A stretch of DNA of 64,000 nucleotides, taken from assembly GCA_937138495.1 (NCBI GenBank), contig CAKZPE010000022.1, positions 124,001 to 188,000 of the forward strand, given 5' to 3'. The first letter of the stretch is position 1, and each line of letters starts with the position of its first letter. The DNA comes from an uncultured Oceanospirillaceae bacterium (GTDB taxonomy: Bacteria > Pseudomonadota > Gammaproteobacteria > Pseudomonadales > Balneatricaceae). Made by a program: the position numbers and the translations under genes. Of the stretch, positions 19,533 through 28,712 are shown one piece after another. The notes under the pieces are model-generated. The model saw nothing but the letters and a program-made list of their open reading frames with translations. It was not told the DNA's origin and did no database searches.

Positions 19533-19591
19533 ACTTAAAAGCCTCTATATTCAGTAAGTTAAACGTATTTGTTAATTTTTAATATTATATG

Positions 19592-20608
19592 CTAAATGGT
19601 GAGTAACAGGGCTTTGTCGCCGTCGCTGAGGTGCAGTTGCTGTGCCTGCTCCGGTGTCAGTACCGGCTGTTGCGGGTCGGCTTCTGTCAGCAGGCAGCGG
19701 AATTCTCCAAGTGCCCGGTTACTGATCATCATGCTGATTTCGTTACCCGTGCGGACCGGCGCTGATCGCACCTGCACCGGCTGACTGTTGCTGGCACGTA
19801 CGGAACGGATGTCGTCGGTGCGGCTTTCCAGTGTCGGGCCTGCGTCAAAAATATCCACGTAATTGCGGAAGCGGAAACCTTCGTTTTCCAGCAGGTCCAG
19901 CACCGGTTGCTGGTCCGGGCGGGTTTTACCCAGTGCCGCTTTGGCGGCTTCGCTGAGCATCGGGACATAGACCGGATAATGAGGCATCAAATCGGCAATG
20001 AAGCCTTTGGAGTTAATGCCTGTCAGGTAGTTTGCCTTGGTGAAATCCATGCTGAAAAAATGGCGGCCCAGGCTTTCCCAGAAAGGAGACTGGTGGTTTT
20101 CATCCGCCACGCCCTGCAGTTCAGAAATGATCCGGCTGGCAAAGCGTTGTGGTTGTTGAGCAATAAACATCATCCGGGCGCGGGAAATCAGTTGCAGGTT
20201 CTCCGGGGTACGGGCCTGCTGGTCCAGAAACAGGGTGCAGAGCCGGGCGGCGCCGGTGTAGTCCTGGCAGAGGTGCAGGGCCGGAACCTTATTGTGGATC
20301 TGCAGTTCGCTGGAAGCATGAACCACTTCGTCTATCCGGTAGGAGTAAAACGGAGTGGTAATCCCGACGGTTGCGTCGATTCCGCTGACGCCAAGGATTT
20401 CACCGCTGTCGGTATCGGTCAGGACGAAGTGATAGCTTTCTTCACCGGGCATCTCCACTGCTTTACGCAGGGATTGCTGAGTGCGGTTGATCAGTTCACC
20501 AATGTGATCCCGGTTGGCCGGCAGGGTTGTCATGCTGCCGCCGGAGATTACCGCCAGCCGTTCCAGGCCGGCCAGATCCGCAAAGGTAACCGGGCGTACG
20601 ACCAGCAT
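19592..20608 (-). CDS. aruF: Arginine/ornithine N-succinyltransferase, AruF type (alpha subunit)
   Basis: A 338-residue partner subunit of AruG. It has the AruF character (LVVRPVTFADLAGL, EESYHFVLTDTDSGEILG, TPFYSYRIDEVVHASSEL, LCQDYTGAARLCTLFL) and the shared SPFWESLGRHFFSMDF and YVDIFDAGPTLES segments. The start codon overlaps the stop of the upstream M20 gene by one base. A 59-base gap precedes aruG. Confidence 0.94.
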   Translation of the reverse strand: MLVVRPVTFADLAGLERLAVISGGSMTTLPANRDHIGELINRTQQSLRKAVEMPGEESYHFVLTDTDSGEILGVSGIDATVGITTPFYSYRIDEVVHASSELQIHNKVPALHLCQDYTGAARLCTLFLDQQARTPENLQLISRARMMFIAQQPQRFASRIISELQGVADENHQSPFWESLGRHFFSMDFTKANYLTGINSKGFIADLMPHYPVYVPMLSEAAKAALGKTRPDQQPVLDLLENEGFRFRNYVDIFDAGPTLESRTDDIRSVRASNSQPVQVRSAPVRTGNEISMMISNRALGEFRCLLTEADPQQPVLTPEQAQQLHLSDGDKALLLTI

Positions 20609-21861
20609 CAGTGTTCTCCTGTGCAGCTGCGTTTGGCGTCGGTCAGCCAGCTGAGGTCTTCACTGCTGGCCAGTTTCAGCAGCATCAGACCGCTGAGTTT
20701 GGCCCGCTCCGTCAGAGAGCGGACTTTCATATATTCGTCACTGGAGTGAATTTTGCCGCCCTGAACGCCCAGGGTATCAATGTTAGGCACACCGGCGGCG
20801 GCCAGGTTGTTACCGTCACAGCAGCCACCGGTTGGCAGCCATTCGATTTTCATGCCCAGATTGCTGCCGCATTCCTGCGCCAGCTCAAACAGCCGGGTGT
20901 TGGTCGGGGAGAGCACTTTAGGTTTGCGGCCAAAACCACCAAACAATTCCAGTGCAAGGCCATCGCGGCTGTTAATGTCTGCCAGCAGGCGCTGAATGTG
21001 TTCCAGACACCAGGCTTCATCTTCCGGCTGTTCAAGGCGAATATTAAAGCGGAATACGCACAAATCCGGCACGATGTTAACGGCACCGCCCCCTTCAATG
21101 AAGCCGGGGTTTATGGTGACGCCTTCACGCTGACCGTTCAGGTCATCGAGCTGGCTGACGAAGTCACACATGGCGCGAATTGCATTGCGGCCAAGGTGGT
21201 GTTCACGGCCGGCGTGAGCGGCTTTACCGGTGGCTTTAACGCTGAAGTTACCGCTGCCTTTTCGGGCACCGGCCAGGTTACCGTCGGGAAAGCTTGGCTC
21301 GTAGATCATACCCAGATGAGCGGTTTTTGCCGCTTCCTGAATCAGGGCTGCAGACCCCGGAGAGCCGATTTCTTCATCGGGATTGAACAGGATCTGCCAG
21401 CCTATTTTTTCGGCAAACGGGCTGCGTTCCAGAGTTTCGATGGCTTTAAGCATCACAACGATGCCGCCTTTCAGGTCGCTGACACCCGGGCCGTTAAGGG
21501 TTTCGTCGTCTAGCCAGGTAACGGTCTGAAAATTACTGTCGATGGCGAAAACGGTATCCATGTGGGCGCAGAAGAATACCTGTAAAGGGGCTTCAGGCCG
21601 TTTGGATATGCGCACTGCGTCACCCAGAGGCAGGGATTGCAGTACGCCGTTGGCATCCAGTAACTGATAAGGGCTGACCGGCAGGGTTTCGATCTTACCG
21701 CCGAGCACTTCTGCATATTCTTTCAGCTTGTCGCCAACTTTATTGACGCCGGCAACGTTCAGGCTGCCGGAGTTAATGTTGGCAAGCTCGATGGTTCTGG
21801 CCAGCATGTCCGGATATTCGTCGTCCAGCCAGGTTAACCATTGGGTAAGATCGTGATTCAT
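20608..21861 (-). CDS. M20-family metallohydrolase within the AST operon
   Basis: A 417-residue zinc-dependent M20 peptidase/deacylase, related to carboxypeptidase G2, ArgE and DapE. Metal and catalytic segments are visible: FFCAHMDTVF, NGPGVSDLKGG, NPDEEIGSPGS, KAAHAGREHHLGRNA and the C-terminal GGKIHSSDEY. I start it at the ATG at 21861, after AAGGG; the open frame continues upstream to 21960 without homology. It lies between aruC (28 bases away) and aruF (one-base overlap), so it belongs to the operon. No astE is seen in the cluster. Cleavage of succinylglutamate is therefore an attractive inference, since DapE in this family removes succinyl groups. Confidence 0.9.
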   Translation of the reverse strand: MNHDLTQWLTWLDDEYPDMLARTIELANINSGSLNVAGVNKVGDKLKEYAEVLGGKIETLPVSPYQLLDANGVLQSLPLGDAVRISKRPEAPLQVFFCAHMDTVFAIDSNFQTVTWLDDETLNGPGVSDLKGGIVVMLKAIETLERSPFAEKIGWQILFNPDEEIGSPGSAALIQEAAKTAHLGMIYEPSFPDGNLAGARKGSGNFSVKATGKAAHAGREHHLGRNAIRAMCDFVSQLDDLNGQREGVTINPGFIEGGGAVNIVPDLCVFRFNIRLEQPEDEAWCLEHIQRLLADINSRDGLALELFGGFGRKPKVLSPTNTRLFELAQECGSNLGMKIEWLPTGGCCDGNNLAAAGVPNIDTLGVQGGKIHSSDEYMKVRSLTERAKLSGLMLLKLASSEDLSWLTDAKRSCTGEH

Positions 21862-21889
21862 AGGGTGCCCTTTATTCAGTATGACCGGC

Positions 21890-23254
<1,365 letters not shown>

Positions 23255-23403
23255 TTTAGTTTGTTGCCATTTTGGGCCTGATATGGCGCAATCTTCGCGA
23301 CAGAGTGCAGGTCGCTGGGTATGATTAGTACAAGTTTTCGCAAAGACTTTAGATTTTTGTCAGTCGCGAAATGTCTTCGTAATTACCCTGAACGGTTTCA
23401 GAT

Positions 23404-24456
23404 ATGGCAGCAGAGCAAACAGCGCCTCAGCAGATAGTGTCTTTAGCGAATAAGCCTGAACGGCCGTACCGTTTCGGCTTCCTGCTGCTGCCTAACTTTT
23501 CTTTAATTGCATTTTCATCCGCAATTGAGCCGCTGCGCATGGCTAACTGGGTAACCGGTGAAGACTGTTATGAGACGGTTCTGATCAGCCATGACGGTGA
23601 AGCGGTGGCCAGCAGTTTCGGTGTGCAGACATTAGTGGATTGCAGTCTGGCGACAATGCCGACATTAGATGCGGTGTTTGTGTGTGGCGCAAGCCCGATA
23701 GCCCGGACAGGTAATGAAGCCATTATTGCCTGGTTACGCCGTCAGGCGAATACATCACTGGCGGTCGGCGGGATCGGTACCGGTTCTTATATTCTTGCCT
23801 GTGCCGGCTTGCTGAATGATCACCGGGCGACTATTCACTGGTGGGATATGGCCAGCCTGAAGGCGGAGTTCCCTCAGACTCAGGTCATGAATACCCTGTT
23901 TGAGATCGACGGTAAGCGGTATACCTGCAGCGGTGGTACCGCGTCTATGGATATGATGCTGTTTCTGATTGGCCAGCATTTCGATATGTCGCTGGCGGGT
24001 GCAATTTCAGAGCAGTTTATCTGTGAGCGAATGCGGGCCGGCGATGACCAGCAGCGGATTCCGCTGAAAAACCGCATCGGTGCCAGTCAGCCTAAGCTGA
24101 TCGAGGCGGTCAGTCTGATGGAAGCGAATCTTGAAGAGCCGCTGAGCAGTGAGGATCTGGCTGAACTGGTCGGCATTTCACGGCGGCATCTGGAGCGTCT
24201 CTTTAAACAGCATCTGCAAACGGTGCCTTCGAAGCATTACCTTGAGTTGCGTCTGGAGCGTGCCCGGCAGTTATTACGCCAGAGTGATAAACCGGCAGCA
24301 GAGATTGGCAATGAGTGCGGTTTTTCCAGCGCATCTTACTTCAGCACGGCATACAGGAACCATTACGGCGTTTCCCCCCGGGAAGAGCGTAACCGGGTTG
24401 AAGTGACCGAGGGGATAATGCCCAGTGGCATTGGCCGGTCACGTAATTCTTTCTGA
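23404..24456 (+). CDS. argR: AraC-family arginine-responsive regulator (ArgR type)
   Basis: A 350-residue regulator with an N-terminal DJ-1/GATase-like domain (about 20-190; GLLLPNFSLIAFSSAIEPLR-type opening, VGGIGTGSYILA at the nucleophile loop, no cysteine) and two AraC helix-turn-helix motifs (about 235-340). The C-terminal part follows Pseudomonas aeruginosa ArgR closely: IPLKNRIGASQPKL, LLRQSD, NECGFSSASYFS and AYRNHYGVSPREERN. Its position opposite the AST operon supports control of arginine catabolism. Related choline/carnitine regulators (GbdR, CdhR) share the architecture, but the context favours ArgR. Confidence 0.87.
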   Translation: MAAEQTAPQQIVSLANKPERPYRFGFLLLPNFSLIAFSSAIEPLRMANWVTGEDCYETVLISHDGEAVASSFGVQTLVDCSLATMPTLDAVFVCGASPIARTGNEAIIAWLRRQANTSLAVGGIGTGSYILACAGLLNDHRATIHWWDMASLKAEFPQTQVMNTLFEIDGKRYTCSGGTASMDMMLFLIGQHFDMSLAGAISEQFICERMRAGDDQQRIPLKNRIGASQPKLIEAVSLMEANLEEPLSSEDLAELVGISRRHLERLFKQHLQTVPSKHYLELRLERARQLLRQSDKPAAEIGNECGFSSASYFSTAYRNHYGVSPREERNRVEVTEGIMPSGIGRSRNSF

Positions 24457-24514
24457 AGGTTTATCTTTCGGCGACCTGACATATTGACGGTTTGTGGGGG
24501 TAGACTAACGGGAG

Positions 24515-24739
24515 TTATTGGTCCTGTTGCCAGGTGATATCTATCTTGCGCTGCTGATTTACACAGTCTTGCAGGTACAGATTGATAAGGCTCTGATACG
24601 GGATGCCTGTATCGGAAGACATCGTCTTAAAATAGCTGATGATTTCTTCATCCAGCCGGATCGTCACCGGTTTTTTTAATCGCGCAGCATAAGAGTTGCT
24701 TCGTGATTTCATATTGGCGAAATCATATTCTTCTTTCAT
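24515..24739 (-). CDS. brnA: BrnA-type antitoxin
   Basis: A 74-residue antitoxin with a ribbon-helix-helix DNA-binding core (KPVTIRLDEEIISYF, then SDTGIPYQSLINLYLQDCV). BrnA binds the BrnT toxin and represses its own promoter. The start overlaps the end of brnT by four bases, the usual toxin-first order of this system. It lies convergent to argR. Confidence 0.88.
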   Translation of the reverse strand: MKEEYDFANMKSRSNSYAARLKKPVTIRLDEEIISYFKTMSSDTGIPYQSLINLYLQDCVNQQRKIDITWQQDQ

Positions 24740-25023
24740 CCCCGTTGCTCCATATAAAAGTTGTGCTCTTTTTTAGTTGCTTTGCATGCTGAGATGACCC
24801 GGATAACATTACCTTTGTCCCGTTCACAGCGGCATACCACCAGAACACGGGTGTGAGCGCTTCTGCCGAGCATAATAAAGCGGTCTTCTTCTGAAGAATA
24901 CTCTGTATCGAAGAACTGCAGCGCCTGTTCATCCATGAACACTGTTTGGGCTTCTGTAAAAGATATCCCGTGTTTCAGTAAATTCGATTTAGCTTTAATT
25001 GAGTTCCATTCAAAAATAAGCAT
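24736..25023 (-). CDS. brnT: BrnT-type ribonuclease toxin
   Basis: A 95-residue toxin of the BrnT family (RelE-like fold, general RNase that blocks translation). Family segments are FEWNSIKAKSNLLKHGISF, the SEEDRFIMLGRS core, LVVCRCERDKGNVIRVISA and the ending KATKKEHNFY. It is the first gene of the pair and has a palindrome overlapping its start codon. The length is full, so the toxin appears intact. Confidence 0.9.
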   Translation of the reverse strand: MLIFEWNSIKAKSNLLKHGISFTEAQTVFMDEQALQFFDTEYSSEEDRFIMLGRSAHTRVLVVCRCERDKGNVIRVISACKATKKEHNFYMEQRG

Positions 25024-25039
25024 ACATACAGTGTATGTA
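25023..25039 (-). promoter_or_regulatory. Palindromic operator at the brnT start
   Basis: TACATACA-G-TGTATGTA: perfect 8-base arms with a one-base centre, touching the brnT start codon. This fits autorepression by the BrnA/BrnT complex. The 30-base brnT-LysR gap puts the promoter at, or inside, the end of the upstream LysR gene. Confidence 0.65.
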
Positions 25040-25053
25040 CGCTTGTCCGTATG

Positions 25054-25968
25054 TCAAATAACCTCGTATTGTTTGATGGTTTCCCGCAGCCAGAGCAGCC
25101 CGGGATCATTGTCGAACAGTGGATGGTGCAGGATCTGCATGTCGATAACCGGCATGTTGGCCGGCGGGGCCACGATCCGTACCGGCAGCAGTTCGCTGAA
25201 GAGCCGGGCCATCTGGTAAGGCAGGGTGGCAATGGCGCCGGTCTGAGCGACGATCCGTGCGGCGGCCATATAGTTGGTGGTACGGACACTGTGGTGCCGG
25301 CTGAGTTGCTGGTTCTGAAGCCAGCTGTCTACGGGGTTGGTGGTGTCGCCGACCTGATCAAAAAATACTACGTGACTGATATCCAGATACGCCTGAAGGC
25401 TGAGCTGTTCACCGATGCGGGTGTTTTGCTTGCCGGCCAGGCACACCAGATGTTCGCTGATCCAGTCTTCTGTTACCAGATGTTTGGGGTAGCGGTGACT
25501 GGCATCGACACCGACGACTAAGTCGACGCTACGGTTTTCCAGCTTTTCCCGGCTGCTGGCGTCGGTAATCATTTCGACGTTGATTCTGACTCCCGGGGCG
25601 GTTTGCTGTAAGCAGGCGAATAGCCCCGGGAAAATAACCGCTTCAAAGTAATCCGTACAGGCAATCGTAAAGACGCGGTTGCTGCGGCTGGCATCAAAGG
25701 CTTTTGGTTTCGCCAGGGTTCGGTCTATCAGTTGCAGGGCACGACGTACTTCGGGGAGCATTTCCAGTGCTCTTGGGGTGGCCTGCAGGCCGTTGGCGGT
25801 GCGGACCAGTAAGGGGTCGTCACAGTATTCCCGCAGGCGGTTGAGGGCGTGGCTCATGGCGGACTGACTGAGGAATACCTTTTCTGCCGCCCGGCTGACG
25901 TGGCATTCGCTGATCAGGGCTTCAAAGATGATCAGCAGGTTGAGGTCGAATTGTCGCAGGGCCTGCAT
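25054..25968 (-). CDS. LysR-family regulator divergent from agmatinase
   Basis: A ~304-residue LysR regulator. The helix-turn-helix is clear (FDLNLLIIFEALISECHVSR, then AEKVFLSQSAMSHALNRLRE) and DPLLVRTANGLQATPRA is the usual end of the DNA-binding domain. I start it at the ATG at 25968; the upstream TTG at 25980 adds only four residues. It is divergent from the agmatinase gene across ~130 bases and probably regulates agmatine/putrescine genes. It precedes brnT on the same strand. Confidence 0.9.
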   Translation of the reverse strand: MQALRQFDLNLLIIFEALISECHVSRAAEKVFLSQSAMSHALNRLREYCDDPLLVRTANGLQATPRALEMLPEVRRALQLIDRTLAKPKAFDASRSNRVFTIACTDYFEAVIFPGLFACLQQTAPGVRINVEMITDASSREKLENRSVDLVVGVDASHRYPKHLVTEDWISEHLVCLAGKQNTRIGEQLSLQAYLDISHVVFFDQVGDTTNPVDSWLQNQQLSRHHSVRTTNYMAAARIVAQTGAIATLPYQMARLFSELLPVRIVAPPANMPVIDMQILHHPLFDNDPGLLWLRETIKQYEVI

Positions 25969-26102
25969 CCTGAATCTCAATTATTAATATCATGCATAGT
26001 TGTATTTAAACTATGCGCTTCACTAATTATAACCCTGACGTTACCTTAGTTAGCAATAACAATAAACCGGGCAGCAAACGGCTGCCTGTATCGAGGTGAG
26101 TG

Positions 26103-27038
26103 ATGTCAGCTTCTACGAATATTGCCGATGCGGATATGCCAATTTATGGCGGCCTTGGCATGACCTTTATGGAGTTCCCGCAGGTGGCGAACCTGCAGGC
26201 CAGCAGTGCCGATGTTGTGGTTACCGGTGTGCCGTTTGATATGGCAACTTCCGGCCGTCCGGGTGCCCGTTTTGGGCCGACCGGTGTGCGTCAGGCGTCT
26301 GCACAGCTGGTATGGGAAGGTGCCCGCTGGCCCTGGAGCTTTGCGCTGGATAATCACCTGAAGGTTGAGGATTCCGGCAATGTGTCATTCAAGCACGGTG
26401 AGCCGCAGACGCTGGTCGATAATCTGGAAGCGCACATCAGTCAGATTCTTGAGAGCGATAAGTCTGCGCTGACCTTTGGTGGCGATCACTTTATTACTCT
26501 GCCGGTGTTGCGGGCTTATGCTAAAAAACATGGCCCGGTGGCACTGATTCATTTTGATGCCCATACCGATACTTATGACGGTGGCAGTAAGTACGATCAC
26601 GGCACTCTGTTCCATCACGCGGTCGTTGAAGGGTTGGTGGACACTGAGCATTCTCTGCAGATTGGTATCCGTACGTCATATAACCGTAAAGATCATCCGT
26701 TTGAGGTGCTGGATGCTGCCTGGGTGGGTGATAACGGTCCGCAGGAAACACTGACGCGGATCCGTCAGCGGGTGGGTGATAAGAAAGTTTATGTCAGCTT
26801 TGATATTGACGGTCTGGATCCTGCCTTTGCGCCGGGCACCGGTACACCGGTTGCTGCCGGTATCAGCATTGACTGTGCCCTGAAAGTCATTCGTGGTTTG
26901 CAGGGGCTGAATCTGGTCGGTATGGATGTGGTTGAGGTTGCGCCGGCTTATGATCATGCTGAAATCACTTCACTGGCAGGCGCGACCCTTGCGCTTGAGT
27001 ATCTGTATGTACTGGCCGCCAATGGCGGTGCTGTTTAG
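26103..27038 (+). CDS. speB: Agmatinase
   Basis: A 311-residue ureohydrolase that splits agmatine into putrescine and urea. Manganese ligands are in FGGDHFITLP, HFDAHTDTY and SFDIDGLDPAFAPGTGTP. Similarity to E. coli SpeB runs along the whole length (GVPFDMATSGRPGARFGPTG, QIGIRTSYN, MDVVEVAPAYDHAEIT), which favours agmatine over guanidinobutyrate, although Pseudomonas GbuA-type enzymes are relatives. Start is the ATG six bases after GAGG. It is followed by a polyamine-type binding protein. Confidence 0.9.
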   Translation: MSASTNIADADMPIYGGLGMTFMEFPQVANLQASSADVVVTGVPFDMATSGRPGARFGPTGVRQASAQLVWEGARWPWSFALDNHLKVEDSGNVSFKHGEPQTLVDNLEAHISQILESDKSALTFGGDHFITLPVLRAYAKKHGPVALIHFDAHTDTYDGGSKYDHGTLFHHAVVEGLVDTEHSLQIGIRTSYNRKDHPFEVLDAAWVGDNGPQETLTRIRQRVGDKKVYVSFDIDGLDPAFAPGTGTPVAAGISIDCALKVIRGLQGLNLVGMDVVEVAPAYDHAEITSLAGATLALEYLYVLAANGGAV

Positions 27039-27193
27039 GCATCTCGCCTGACGTGTCTGCTCCCGGGCTCTCCGGGTGGCAGGCAGGTATTCTCTGAAAA
27101 TCTGATTAACCGCTGTCAGCTATGCGCGTATGCGCAGGGTGAGTTGTGGCTGAAGCATCGGTTCTGACAATAAAAATAACCGGGAGATCTGTG

Positions 27194-28315
27194 ATGCGTG
27201 TAATAAATCAATTTAAATCAAAACCTTTGGCGAACCGTATATGTGCGACGGTTCTGGCGCTGGGGTGCAGTGCCGCTGTGATGGCGGATCAGCAGGTACT
27301 GAACGTGTATAACTGGTCCGATTATATTGATCCGGTGGTGTTGGAAAACTTCCAGAAAGAAACCGGCATTAAGCTCAACTACGACGTCTATGATTCTAAT
27401 GAGGTGCTGGAAGCCAAGCTGATGGCCGGCGGCAGTGGCTATGATGTGGTTGTACCGACGGCGGCGTTTCTGGAACGTCAGGCAAAGGCAGGAATTTATG
27501 CGCCGATAGATACCGGTTTGCTGAGCAATGTCGGTAACCTGGATGAAGACATGCGGGCCAAGGTTGCCAGGCATGATCCCGGTAATCAGTACAACGTGCC
27601 GTATACCTGGGGGACGATTGGCCTGGGCTATAACGTGACAGCCCTGAAAGAGCGGTTGGGTGACGGGCCGTTTAACAGCCTGGATCTGCTGTTTAAACCG
27701 GAAGTGGTCAGCAAGCTTCAGGGTTGCGGGGTCAGTGTGCTGGACTCGCCTGCGGAAGTGGTTTCAATGGCGCTGCATTATCTGGGATTAGATCCGAATT
27801 CAGAGAAAAAATCTGACCTTAAGAAGGCGACAGAGTTGTTGAAGTCGGTGCGGCCTTATTACACCAAATTTGTGTCTTCGCAGTATATTTCAGATCTGGC
27901 AAATGGCGAGTTGTGTCTGGCAATGGGCTATAACGGTGACGTGCTGCAGGCTCAGGGCCGGGCGGCTGAGGCCGGTCAGGGAATCGAGATTGAATATCAG
28001 ATTCCTAAAGAGGGTTCACTGGTCTGGTTTGATCTGATGGCCATTCCGGCAGATGCGCCGCACAAAGAGGCTGCGCATACATTTATCGACTATATCCTTA
28101 AACCTGAGAATGCGGCAGCAGTTTCAAACTTCGCCTATTTTGCAGTGGCAAATAATAAAGTTGAACCGTATTTGCTGGATGAGGTGAAAAACGATAAAGG
28201 CATCTATCCGGATGAGGACGTCAAAGCCAGTCTGTTTACTCAGAACACGCATACTGCGAAGTTTGACCGTTTGCTGACCCGTGCCTGGACCATGATTAAG
28301 GCAAACCGCCAGTAA
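27194..28315 (+). CDS. Putrescine/polyamine-type periplasmic binding protein
   Basis: A ~373-residue solute-binding protein of the PotF/SpuD type. A signal peptide (~28 residues, ending SAAVMA before DQQVLNVY) is followed by the family segments VYNWSDYIDP, YDVYDSNEVLEAKL, GYDVVVPTAAF, YTWGTIGLGYN and LDSPAEVV. I start it at the ATG at 27194 with GGGAG upstream; the open frame reaches back to 27146. It sits downstream of agmatinase, consistent with uptake of putrescine or agmatine. No permease or ATPase genes follow, so it must work with a transporter encoded elsewhere. Confidence 0.9.
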   Translation: MRVINQFKSKPLANRICATVLALGCSAAVMADQQVLNVYNWSDYIDPVVLENFQKETGIKLNYDVYDSNEVLEAKLMAGGSGYDVVVPTAAFLERQAKAGIYAPIDTGLLSNVGNLDEDMRAKVARHDPGNQYNVPYTWGTIGLGYNVTALKERLGDGPFNSLDLLFKPEVVSKLQGCGVSVLDSPAEVVSMALHYLGLDPNSEKKSDLKKATELLKSVRPYYTKFVSSQYISDLANGELCLAMGYNGDVLQAQGRAAEAGQGIEIEYQIPKEGSLVWFDLMAIPADAPHKEAAHTFIDYILKPENAAAVSNFAYFAVANNKVEPYLLDEVKNDKGIYPDEDVKASLFTQNTHTAKFDRLLTRAWTMIKANRQ

Positions 28316-28322
28316 GGTTGTA

Positions 28323-28376
28323 ACCTCCGTCCTGCCGGTTTAGCTGAAGCGGATAAGCCGGTGAGGCGGAGGTATT
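28323..28376 (+). terminator. Probable terminator after the binding-protein gene
   Basis: ACCTCCG (28323-28329) pairs with CGGAGGT (28367-28373), with an inner CCGG/CCGG pair, followed by a weak T-rich tail. The rest of the ~340 bases up to 28712 holds no convincing gene; a candidate Fur box lies at 28652. Confidence 0.55.
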
Positions 28377-28651
28377 TTCTGTAAATTCTTTTGAGTAGAG
28401 CTTTTCGGTAAAGCTTAGTAAGTCGTGTTTTCTGTCTGCGCGTTTCCGGTTTTCTTTTCCTGTGTCATATTTCCTATCCGCCAAAGAATAATGCCCGTTA
28501 TCCGGAGGTGAGTGTGACCTCCACCAGGCAGGCAGAATTACAGATGAGGGTGGATAGCAGGGCGCAGCTATAAATTACGGCGCCCTGCGGTGTAGCTACA
28601 CACCGAATAAAGGATACAAAAATGACAAAATGGGTAATCACCTTTTGTAAT

Positions 28652-28670
28652 CTAAATAAAAATCATTATC
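28652..28670 (+). promoter_or_regulatory. Candidate Fur box
   Basis: By hand, 14 of 19 bases match the Fur consensus, with a complete AATCATTATC half. It lies about 43-61 bases before the CHASE-GGDEF-EAL gene, whose overlapping partner is a ferric-iron binding protein gene. The match is sequence-based only. Confidence 0.6.
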
Positions 28671-28712
28671 ATTAAGGGTGTGTGTTGCCGTCGACGGTAA
28701 CAGGGCATTCTG

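Noticed and set aside
20611..21513. 300-codon open frame on the plus strand
   Set aside because: Entirely antisense to the M20 hydrolase gene, which has all catalytic motifs; no ribosome site or family features.
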